Shown here: in pieces, positions 8,025-15,356 of the stretch
Position numbering within the stretch: the stretch's first letter is position 1
Layout of the letters: each line of letters starts with the position of its first letter
Source of the DNA: Flavobacterium sediminis
GTDB lineage: Bacteria; Bacteroidota; Bacteroidia; Flavobacteriales; Flavobacteriaceae
Assembly (NCBI RefSeq): GCF_003148385.1
Contig: NZ_CP029463.1
Location: 186,001 to 250,000 of the forward strand
Length of the DNA: 64,000 nt
Reading direction: 5' to 3'
Notes under the pieces: model-generated
Told to the model about the DNA's origin: nothing
Database searches by the model: none
Seen by the model: the letters and a program-made list of their open reading frames with translations, nothing else
Made by a program: the position numbers and the translations under genes

Positions 8025-9507
8025 TTATAAAGTAAACCAATCTTCTATCGTTTTATGGATCGTATCCTGAGCGTTTTTATGGGTAAATTCATTTGTTTTA
8101 CTAGAATATGAATACTCTTTAGCCCATTCTTTATGATTTTCGGCTAAGGCAATAATACTATCACACACATACTCGATCTCTGCATTTGTCGTTGTAGGAT
8201 GGATCGACATACGGATCCAACCCGGTTTATGTTCCAGATCTCCGGCTGAGATCTGACATACGATAGTATGAGAGGTTTCCTGATCCACATGCAACAAATA
8301 ATGTCCGTAAGTTCCGGCGCAACTGCAACCTCCGCGAGTTTGTATACCAAATCGGTCATTGAGTAATTTTACGCCTAAATTATAGTGCAGCTCGTCAATA
8401 TAGAACGATAATACCCCTAATCGGTCCTGATGCTGCGGCGCCAAGATATTGATATTCGGAATATCTTGTAAACGATCGAAAATATAAGCGACCAATTCGT
8501 GTTCGCGTTCCAAAATATGGTCCACTCCCATTTTATCTTTTAACTCTATCGCTAAAGCCGTTTTAATCACTTGTAAAAACCCGGAGTACCACCATCTTCC
8601 CTATCTTCAATGCTGTCAATATATTGGTGTTCGCCCACGGATTCGTCCATTTTACTGTTCCTCCGCCCGGACAATCCGGTACGTTATTTTTATACAGATT
8701 TTTATTAAAGACCATTACTCCGCAAGTTCCCGGGCCTCCCAAAAATTTATGCGGGGAAAAGAAAATAGCGTCCAGATACGATTCCTGATCTTCCGGATGC
8801 ATGTTGATCTCCACATAAGGTCCGGAACAGGCAAAATCAACAAAACACACACCGTTGTATTGGTGCATTAACTTAGCAACTTCGTAATAAGGTGTCTTAA
8901 TTCCTGTAACATTGGAACACGAAGTAATGGAAGCGATCTTAAAACTTCTGTCTTTATATTTTTCTAATAATTGTTTGAAATTCTCTAAGCAAAAAAGCCC
9001 TTCATCATTTGCCGGTACCACCACCACATCAGCAATCGTTTCTATCCAGGAAGTTTGATTGGAATGGTGCTCCATGTGAGAAATAAACACAATAGGCTTT
9101 ACTGCCTGAGGAATATGTGCAAACTCTTTCAGGTTTTCAGGAACACGCAAGCCTAGTATTCGTTGCAACTTATTTACCACTCCGGTCATTCCCGTTCCGT
9201 GCGTGATTAAAACATCATCTTCTGAAGCATTAACATGTTCTTTAATGATATGACGTGCTTTATGATAGGCTAAGGTCATTGCAGTTCCTGTAATAGAAGT
9301 CTCGGTATGCGTATTGGCAACAAACGGACCGAAATCGTGCAACATTTTCTCTTCTATAGGTCTATACAAACGTCCGCTAGCTGTCCAATCCGTATAAATG
9401 ATTTTCTTTGTACCGAAAGGAGAGGTAAAAGTTTGATCTATTCCGACAATTTCTTTTCGAAATGTATCAAAATACGTTTCCAGTTGCGATTGCGTTGTTG
9501 TTGCCAT
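8025..9507 (-). pseudogene. Class V aminotransferase (PLP enzyme), split by two frameshifts
   Basis: Two overlapping reading frames (9507-8563 and 8570-8025) together cover one fold-type I, class V PLP enzyme of about 494 aa. The upstream piece has the Schiff-base lysine in FFSPHKFLGG (Lys254) and EHHSN. The downstream piece has the small C-terminal domain. Restoring one G in the run at 8634-8636 and one T (A on the plus strand) at 8575-8579 gives a continuous conserved-looking segment, NPWGEHQYIDSIEDRED then GGTPGFLQVIKTALAIELKD. Without repair, each frame ends in nonsense. Both changes are one-base losses in homopolymers, so sequencing error is as likely as a true pseudogene. A promoter element lies just upstream. 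The substrate is unknown (cysteine desulfurase-like family). Confidence 0.85.
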
Positions 9508-9526
9508 TTGTATAAAAATTTGTCTT

Positions 9527-9534
9527 CAAAGATA
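9527..9534 (-). promoter_or_regulatory. -7 element for the class V aminotransferase gene
   Basis: TATCTTTG on the minus strand, 20 bases before the start codon. Together with the element at 9577 it forms a divergent promoter pair. Confidence 0.45.
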
Positions 9535-9576
9535 CATTTTTTTAAAGATTCCAAAGGGATCCTGAAGCCAATTTTG

Positions 9577-9584
9577 TAACTTTG
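9577..9584 (+). promoter_or_regulatory. -7 element for selO
   Basis: TAACTTTG (TAnnTTTG) eleven bases before ATG 9595. This implies a very short 5' leader. Confidence 0.5.
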
Positions 9585-9594
9585 ACAAAAAGCT

Positions 9595-11160
9595 ATGCAA
9601 CTTCCTGTTACCACTATTTTCACAGAAAAGCTTCCTGCCGATCCTGAAACGAGCAATGAAATCCGTCAGGTTTATGAAGCTATGTTCTCTTATGTGACTC
9701 CTAAAGTTCCTTTGCATCCTAAATTAGTTCATGCGTCAGCAGAGGTGGCTCAATTGATCGGGCTATCGGAGCAATCAATCAGTTCGGATGATTTTATAGC
9801 TGTCTTTTCAGGAAAAAAAGTTTTAGAAGGCACTAAACCTTTTGCCATGTGTTATGGCGGACACCAGTTCGGAAACTGGGCAGGACAGTTAGGCGATGGC
9901 AGGGCGATTAATCTGTTTGAAGTCCAAAATCAAGGACAAAACCTGATGGTACAACTTAAAGGTGCCGGAAAAACACCTTATTCCCGCAGAGGAGACGGTT
10001 TGGCTGTATTGCGTTCTTCTATCCGTGAACATTTATGCAGTGAAGCCATGTATCATTTAGGTGTTCCTACCACCCGATCACTCAGTGTTATGGAAACCGG
10101 TGAAAAGGTATTGCGTGATATTTTATACAACGGTAATGCGGCTTACGAAAAAGGAGCTGTCGTTTGTCGTGTAGCACCCAGTTTTATACGTTTTGGAAAT
10201 TTTGAAATTTTCGCTGCCCGACAGGATGTTAAAAACCTTAAACTACTAGCTGATTTTTGTATCGAGACCTATTTCCCGTCAATTACAACAACCGGAAAAG
10301 AGAGATACATTGCTTTTTTTCAGGAAATCGCAACACAAACAAAAGAATTGCTGATCCATTGGCAGCGTGTAGGTTTTGTTCATGGCGTTATGAACACTGA
10401 TAATATGTCGATCCATGGCATTACAATAGATTATGGTCCTTATGGATGGCTGGAAGGTTACGATCCGCATTGGACACCTAATACGACAGATGCTCAGGGC
10501 AAACGTTATCGTTTTGGTAACCAACCCCATATTGCTTTATGGAATTTACTGCAATTGGCAAATGCTCTGTATCCGCTGATAGAAGAAACGCAAGCTTTGG
10601 AACGAATTTTGGAACAATTCAATACTGATTTTCAATCGGATTTTAACGCCATGATGTTAAATAAATTAGGCATTACGAAGCGCCATAAAGAGAATGAGAA
10701 CCTAATTCATCAATTGTTGATCACCCTCCAGGAAACGGAAACCGATATGACTATTTTTTATCGTTTACTAGCTCGTATTTCTAAAAATGATTCGGAAAGT
10801 GAAGCTTTACAAAAAATAAAACCTGCCTTTTATCAGGAAGCAGAAATAAAAGATTCCGTGCAAGAAACGTGGTATTTCTGGTTGTCTTTATACCTCAACA
10901 GTTTAAAGCAGGAAACTGTTGCTGATGCTGAACGCAAGCGCAGCATGGATCTGGTAAATCCTAAATATGTTTTACGCAATTATATGGCACAACTGGCCAT
11001 TGAAGCGGCTGAAAAAGAGGATTATTCATTAGTCGATGAATTAGCCGAACTTTTAAAACGTCCGTATGACGAACAACCGGAATATGAAAAATGGTTTGCT
11101 AAACGACCGGATTGGGCACGAACTAAAATAGGTTGCTCTATGTTGAGTTGTAGTTCGTAA
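9595..11160 (+). CDS. selO: Protein adenylyltransferase SelO (YdiU family)
   Basis: 521 aa pseudokinase-fold enzyme that AMPylates proteins in the redox stress response. Recognisable family blocks are CYGGHQFGNWAGQLGDGRA, QLKGAGKTPYSRRGDG, SIREHLCSEAM and the metal-binding region GVMNTDNMSI with ITIDYGPYGW. The C-terminal tail ends in GCSMLSCSS, the conserved cysteine tail where eukaryotic SelO carries selenocysteine. Length is normal. It is transcribed divergently from the class V aminotransferase. Confidence 0.96.
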   Translation: MQLPVTTIFTEKLPADPETSNEIRQVYEAMFSYVTPKVPLHPKLVHASAEVAQLIGLSEQSISSDDFIAVFSGKKVLEGTKPFAMCYGGHQFGNWAGQLGDGRAINLFEVQNQGQNLMVQLKGAGKTPYSRRGDGLAVLRSSIREHLCSEAMYHLGVPTTRSLSVMETGEKVLRDILYNGNAAYEKGAVVCRVAPSFIRFGNFEIFAARQDVKNLKLLADFCIETYFPSITTTGKERYIAFFQEIATQTKELLIHWQRVGFVHGVMNTDNMSIHGITIDYGPYGWLEGYDPHWTPNTTDAQGKRYRFGNQPHIALWNLLQLANALYPLIEETQALERILEQFNTDFQSDFNAMMLNKLGITKRHKENENLIHQLLITLQETETDMTIFYRLLARISKNDSESEALQKIKPAFYQEAEIKDSVQETWYFWLSLYLNSLKQETVADAERKRSMDLVNPKYVLRNYMAQLAIEAAEKEDYSLVDELAELLKRPYDEQPEYEKWFAKRPDWARTKIGCSMLSCSS

Positions 11161-11233
11161 TTTCAGAATGAATCTGCTAAATTTGGCATAACTCTTGTAA
11201 ATAATTCTATATAAACTTAAAAAAACAAACACG

Positions 11234-11617
11234 ATGAAACCCCTAAAATCGAATACCGTATTAGTGCTACTAACTTTAGTTTTTGCTGTGTTCTTCACAC
11301 AAGATATCTTTTCTCAGGGTCCGCCACCTTGGGCTCCGGCACATGGTTATCGTGCTAAAACGAGACATATTTATTTTCCTGAGCAAAACATGTATTATGA
11401 TCTGCAAAAAGGAGTTTATATCTATTATGACAATGGAAACTGGCAGGTTAATGTAAATTTACCTACTATTTTCGGTTCTGTTAATTTGGGGACTACCCGA
11501 CAAGTACAATTAGATTATTATGGAAATGATCCGCAACAATACAATGCTGATCATGTTTCTAAATATAAACCCGGAAAAAAAGCTAAAAAGAAATCAAAAA
11601 AGAAAAAGAAAAAATAA
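11234..11617 (+). CDS. Small secreted basic protein of unknown function
   Basis: 127 aa. It starts with a hydrophobic signal segment (about 8-27, ending near FSQ), followed by a proline-rich GPPPWAPAHGY and a tyrosine-rich central region. The tail is strikingly lysine-rich (after residue 110 almost every residue is Lys). The mid-region (HIYFPEQNMYYDLQKGVYIYYDNGNW) resembles short extracellular proteins common in Flavobacteria, but I cannot name the family. The lysine tail suggests binding to an acidic surface. It stands alone 73 bases after selO, with no terminator between them. Confidence 0.7.
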   Translation: MKPLKSNTVLVLLTLVFAVFFTQDIFSQGPPPWAPAHGYRAKTRHIYFPEQNMYYDLQKGVYIYYDNGNWQVNVNLPTIFGSVNLGTTRQVQLDYYGNDPQQYNADHVSKYKPGKKAKKKSKKKKKK

Positions 11618-11662
11618 GCGAAAAGGTCTTGTTTTGAGAACCTTATCATTATTTTTATCTTC

Positions 11663-11908
11663 ATGATCGTATTGCTTTCGGGTAAAAAGATCGTTACCAG
11701 CCGATTTTTAAAGAATTTTGAAGAAAGTTTAAAAGAACATTCACCGTTTTTCAGATGTCATAAATCGTATATCATTAATACGGAATACATTGTAAGTTAC
11801 AGTAAATCTGACGGCGGAACGGTTACTTTACAAAACCAGATTGAAATTCCGGTCTCCGGAAATAAAGTGGAAGAATTATTAGCCTTGTTTATCCGAGTGA
11901 TCAGATAA
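11663..11908 (+). CDS. LytTR DNA-binding domain fragment
   Basis: 81 aa matching the C-terminal two thirds of a LytTR DNA-binding domain: SGKKIVTSRFLKNFEESL, then FFRCHKSYIINTEYI and the GGTVTLQNQIEIPVSGNK strand pair. The first beta strand and any receiver or membrane domain are missing. Only 45 bases separate it from the preceding stop codon, so no upstream domain is hidden there. It is either a remnant or a stand-alone mini-regulator. I consider a truncated relic more likely. Confidence 0.6.
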   Translation: MIVLLSGKKIVTSRFLKNFEESLKEHSPFFRCHKSYIINTEYIVSYSKSDGGTVTLQNQIEIPVSGNKVEELLALFIRVIR

Positions 11909-11999
11909 CAAAGATGAGATAGCCTAACAATGAGCCAAGAACCCCATATAAAACGATCAACAGAATTTCTAAGCGATATTCCTGTAGTTTTCTTTTCAT
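11901..11999 (-). CDS. Possible 32-residue single-span membrane protein
   Basis: Short minus-strand frame starting MKRKLQEYRLEILLIVLYG and continuing hydrophobic to the end. The basic N-terminus followed by about 20 hydrophobic residues predicts one transmembrane helix. A TATATTTG -7 element (12011-12018) stands 11 bases upstream, so a transcript with a very short leader would begin just before the ATG. It overlaps the last bases of the LytTR fragment on the other strand. No family is recognised. Confidence 0.4.
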   Translation of the reverse strand: MKRKLQEYRLEILLIVLYGVLGSLLGYLIFVI

Positions 12000-12010
12000 A
12001 ACTTTTTTAT

Positions 12011-12018
12011 CAAATATA
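12011..12018 (-). promoter_or_regulatory. -7 element before the 32-residue ORF
   Basis: TATATTTG on the minus strand just upstream of ATG 11999. The -33 position is not convincing. Confidence 0.35.
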
Positions 12019-12101
12019 ATAATTATTATAAGACAATATGAACTATAAGTTTATGAAAAGCACGTATGAGTTTATGAAAGAGCCAAATGGATAGCTTAAA
12101 T

Positions 12102-12133
12102 AAAAAAACCACCTGCAAGCAGGTGGTTTTTTT
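12102..12133. terminator. Terminator of the oxoamine synthase gene
   Basis: AAAAAAACCACCTGC / GCAGGTGGTTTTTTT, a perfect stem with A and T runs. It lies 20 bases after the stop codon of the minus-strand gene and can act on both strands. Confidence 0.9.
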
Positions 12134-12152
12134 GTATCGCTAATTTTAAGAA

Positions 12153-13412
12153 TTATTCTACATTTTCAACATTAGCTTCTGCTATTTGTTTGTATGTGCC
12201 GTTCGTTAATTTTTCGCGAATAGCTTCAAATGCTGCTAAAGTTTCTTCAATATCTTGTAAAGAATGTGAAGCTGTAGGGATCATACGCAACAAGATGATT
12301 CCTTTAGGGATTACCGGATAGACAACAATTGACAAGAAAATACCATAATTTTCACGTAAATCGTTTACCATTACCATGGCTTCCGGAATAGATCCTTCTA
12401 AATATACAGGAGTAACACAAGTATTGGTATCTCCGATATTAAAACCTCTTTCTTTTAAGCCGTTTTGTAAAGCATCTACATTTTCCCATAATTTTGCTTT
12501 CAATTCCGGCATCGTACGCAACATTTCCAAACGCTTCAATGCTCCGATCGTCTGGATCATAGGCAATGACTTAGCAAACATTTGCGAACGTAAATTGTAT
12601 TTCAGGTAATCAATGATGTCTTTGTCTCCGGCAATAAACGCACCGATACTGGCCATTGATTTAGCAAAAGTTGAAAAGTACACATCAATTCCGTCCTGAC
12701 AACCTTGCTCCTCCCCTGCTCCGGCACCAGTTTTTCCTAATGTACCGAAACCGTGTGCATCATCTACCAATAAACGGAAATTATACTTTTCTTTTAAAGC
12801 TACAATTTCTTTTAATTTACCTTGCTGACCACGCATTCCGAAAACACCTTCCGTGATGAATAAAATTCCTCCTCCGGTCTCTTCAGCCATTTTAGTTGCA
12901 CGTTGTAAATTTTTCTCGATGCTTTCCATATCATTGTGTTTGTACGTAAAACGTTTGCCCATGTGCAAACGTACCCCGTCAATGATACAAGCATGTGAAT
13001 CTACATCGTATACGATCACATCGTTCTTAGTTACCAAAGCATCAATGGTAGATACCATTCCCTGATAACCGAAGTTTAATAAGTAAGCCGCTTCTTTTCC
13101 TACGAATTCGGCTAATTCGTTTTGTAATTGTTCGTGAATAGTTGTATGACCACTCATCATTCGGGCTCCCATAGGGTAAGCCGCCCCCCAGTCTGCAGCT
13201 GCCTGAGCATCTGCTTTACGAACTTCAGGATGGTTAGCCAATCCTAAATAGTCATTCAAACTCCAATTTAAAATCTCTTTTCCGTGAAACTTCATGTGGG
13301 GTCCTAACTCACCTTCTAACTTAGGGAACACATAATATCCTTCTGCTTGTGAAGCCCACTTTCCTAAAGGACCTTTATTTTGTTGAATTCTTTCAAATAA
13401 ATCTTTCACCAT
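12153..13412 (-). CDS. Alpha-oxoamine synthase (serine palmitoyltransferase / cysteate acyltransferase type)
   Basis: 419 aa PLP-dependent acyltransferase of the oxoamine synthase group (relatives: BioF, Kbl, SPT). The Schiff-base lysine is Lys251 in FSTFAKSMAS, with Asp217 and His220 (VDDAHGFG) and His140 (DSHACIIDG) as cofactor contacts. It lacks any biotin or threonine pathway neighbours. In Flavobacteriia such enzymes condense an acyl group with serine, or with cysteate for sulfonolipids and capnines. Which amino acid is used here cannot be told from sequence. It is monocistronic, with a -7 element at 13441-13448 and its own terminator. Confidence 0.9.
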   Translation of the reverse strand: MVKDLFERIQQNKGPLGKWASQAEGYYVFPKLEGELGPHMKFHGKEILNWSLNDYLGLANHPEVRKADAQAAADWGAAYPMGARMMSGHTTIHEQLQNELAEFVGKEAAYLLNFGYQGMVSTIDALVTKNDVIVYDVDSHACIIDGVRLHMGKRFTYKHNDMESIEKNLQRATKMAEETGGGILFITEGVFGMRGQQGKLKEIVALKEKYNFRLLVDDAHGFGTLGKTGAGAGEEQGCQDGIDVYFSTFAKSMASIGAFIAGDKDIIDYLKYNLRSQMFAKSLPMIQTIGALKRLEMLRTMPELKAKLWENVDALQNGLKERGFNIGDTNTCVTPVYLEGSIPEAMVMVNDLRENYGIFLSIVVYPVIPKGIILLRMIPTASHSLQDIEETLAAFEAIREKLTNGTYKQIAEANVENVE

Positions 13413-13440
13413 GATCTGAATCGGTATTAAAAAATCGGGA

Positions 13441-13448
13441 CAAAAGTA
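13441..13448 (-). promoter_or_regulatory. -7 element of the oxoamine synthase gene
   Basis: TACTTTTG on the minus strand, 29 bases before the start codon. Confidence 0.5.
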
Positions 13449-13606
13449 ACTATTTCTACCTAACTTTTATACAATTATGGGTATTTTTTAATCCCCGTGT
13501 ATTTTCTTTTTCCTGACATTCTGAAATTTTGTGCTGCTTTTTATTAGGATTTTCTTAAAAACATCCCAACCTAACTCTCCGTAATTTGCTTTATTCATTT
13601 CCTGAC

Positions 13607-14788
13607 TCATTTTATTTGCAACAACCTCTTTGACAGTTCTATATCTTCTTCTTTTCCGGTATGCTTCTGAGGCTCATCTGATAGTTTTATTACCCCGGTC
13701 CATCTTTTCTCTTCAGGCAATGCTTTAATCATCTTGATCACGATATTCATAGGCTGTAACCCGACATCATTGGTTAAACTGGTTCCTATTCCGAAAGAAA
13801 GTCCGATCTTTCCTTTAAAATGACTGGCGATCCGTTCTACCTTTTCATAATTAAGTCCGTCTGAAAAAATAATGGTCTTGGTCAACGGATTAATTCCTAA
13901 TTTTTTATAATGTGCTATTGTTTTTTCTCCGAATTCTATAGCATCACCGGAATCATGCCGAACGCCGTCAAATAGTTTGGCAAACTTTTTATCGAACTGG
14001 TCAAAGAAAACTTCAGTGGTGAATGTATCGGTCAACGCAATTCCCAGATCGCCGCGATAAACATCCACCCAATGCTCAAGCCCCATGACATTTGCCATCT
14101 TGTATCCGTATTTAGCGGCATGAAACATAAACCATTCGTGGGCATGTGTCCCGATTGGTTTTGTATCGTATTTCATGGCCAAATACACATTGCTTGTCCC
14201 GATGAAAGTTCCTTTTCCTTTTTCCTGTAATGTTCTCACCACTAAGTCCTGCACTGCCAAAGAATGGCGCCGTCGGGTTCCGAAATCAGCAAACTGAATA
14301 CCTAATTCTTTGTATTTTTTCACTTTCGTTTGTACCTTTTCGATGACTTTAACATCATTCTCCCGCTCCTGACCCGTCAATTGATAGTACAATTCGCTGA
14401 TGAGAGCCATAACAGGGACTTCCCACAAGATCGTTCTGTACCAATAGCCTTCAATAATGACCGACACATCGGTTCCGTTTTGTTCAACAACCACTTCCGC
14501 AGGATCGTATCGGTAGCCCTGAAGAAAGTCAAGGTATGTAGGATCTAAATAAGGGCAGGTCTCCTGTAAAAAATCTTTTTCCTTCTGACTCAATTGCAGA
14601 TCAGCCATCTGGTCAATAGCCTGTCGTAAATGAATAGCAAATTTTTCAGGAAAGGGATGTTCTCCCCGATTGATAAAACGGTATTGGGCTTTAGCATACG
14701 GAAATAGTTTGATAACCGCATTCTGCATGGTAAATTTATAGAAATCATTATCGAGTATAGAAGGTGAAACCGCAGTCTTGAAACTCAT
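13607..14788 (-). CDS. pncB: Nicotinate phosphoribosyltransferase
   Basis: 393 aa cytoplasmic enzyme that converts nicotinate and PRPP to nicotinate mononucleotide in NAD salvage. Typical blocks are DNDFYKFTMQNAV at the N-terminus, FADFGTRRRHSLAVQD in the middle, GTHAHEW, and GVRHDSGDAIEFGEK with ISFSDGL-like IIFSDGLNYE in the phosphoribosyl-binding half. Length and start are normal. It stands alone upstream of the CRISPR locus, and its 5' side faces the tracrRNA region. Confidence 0.95.
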   Translation of the reverse strand: MSFKTAVSPSILDNDFYKFTMQNAVIKLFPYAKAQYRFINRGEHPFPEKFAIHLRQAIDQMADLQLSQKEKDFLQETCPYLDPTYLDFLQGYRYDPAEVVVEQNGTDVSVIIEGYWYRTILWEVPVMALISELYYQLTGQERENDVKVIEKVQTKVKKYKELGIQFADFGTRRRHSLAVQDLVVRTLQEKGKGTFIGTSNVYLAMKYDTKPIGTHAHEWFMFHAAKYGYKMANVMGLEHWVDVYRGDLGIALTDTFTTEVFFDQFDKKFAKLFDGVRHDSGDAIEFGEKTIAHYKKLGINPLTKTIIFSDGLNYEKVERIASHFKGKIGLSFGIGTSLTNDVGLQPMNIVIKMIKALPEEKRWTGVIKLSDEPQKHTGKEEDIELSKRLLQIK

Positions 14789-15049
14789 GTTTTTGTTTTA
14801 AAAATACAAATAAATCGCCAAACACCTATTTGTTTTTTAATAATGACCCGGAAACTGCTTTAAAATAAAAAAGCCCGAAGATAGTCGAGGCGCTAGATGT
14901 TTTAATTAAATTCTATACAAAAATAACAAATTAAAAATCTTTTTGTGGTTTTCCGTAAAACGGATAAAAGAAATATTATTAATTTGCAACAAAACCTTTT
15001 TTAAGGTTTATTCTTACGTGGAAAAAAATTAGTATTTTAGATTTATGTT
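14789..15049. other. Intergenic region between pncB and the tracrRNA
   Basis: AT-rich DNA without a supportable gene. It holds a hairpin-forming AAACCTT-TTTT-AAGGTTT near 14993-15010, downstream of the tracrRNA terminator on the minus strand and possibly a back-up stop, and an imperfect TTTTCCGT / ACGGATAAAA repeat near 14950. Confidence 0.4.
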
Positions 15050-15123
15050 AAAAAAAATCCCACGGAGTACGCAGGATTTAAGATTTTTCTTCGGCTTATA
15101 GCCTTATTGTGAATTGCTTTCAA
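15050..15123 (-). ncRNA. tracrRNA of the type II-C CRISPR system
   Basis: On the minus strand, 15123-15107 is exactly complementary to the first bases of the crRNA-sense repeat (17 consecutive pairs, plus one G-U pair at 15106). Next comes a nexus-like hairpin GGCT-ATA-AGCC (15103-15093), then the stem AAATCC / GGATTT (15079-15055) with a run of T, an intrinsic terminator. This anti-repeat, nexus, terminator order is the standard tracrRNA layout. A TATATTTG element on the minus strand (15136-15129) could start the transcript at about the first anti-repeat base. The ends are inferred. Confidence 0.88.
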
Positions 15124-15128
15124 TTTAG

Positions 15129-15136
15129 CAAATATA
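15129..15136 (-). promoter_or_regulatory. -7 element proposed for the tracrRNA
   Basis: TATATTTG on the minus strand. A start about seven bases downstream would fall at the 5' end of the anti-repeat, giving a tracrRNA of about 75 nt. Confidence 0.45.
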
Positions 15137-15267
15137 AAAAAAACAATCCACAATACATATATTACTTAAAATAATTTAACTATAAGTAAAATATGTAAAA
15201 AAGGCTAAACATAATTGTCAAAAAGAGGTTTTGGAAGCCTATTTTAATATTGAGTGCACACAATACT

Positions 15268-15286
15268 TTTACCTTTCAATGGTAAA
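15268..15286. promoter_or_regulatory. Dyad upstream of cas9
   Basis: TTTACC-N7-GGTAAA inverted repeat between the tracrRNA and cas9, about 70 bases before the cas9 ATG. It could be an operator or a weak hairpin in the cas9 leader. The rest of 15137-15356 shows no other feature. Confidence 0.3.
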
Positions 15287-15356
15287 GATATAAAATATTT
15301 TTTGATGTAATATATGTAAACCCTAAAATTGTATATTTTAAAAAAAATAATTTAAT

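Noticed and set aside
11234-11908. Fusion of the small secreted protein and the LytTR fragment by stop-codon loss (they share a frame)
   Set aside because: The TAA at 11615 is clear, the lysine tail looks like a natural end, and the linker between them has no protein-like character.
15257-15356. Csn2 or Cas4 gene, which would change the CRISPR subtype
   Set aside because: No such gene is present on either side of cas9-cas1-cas2; subtype II-C is kept.
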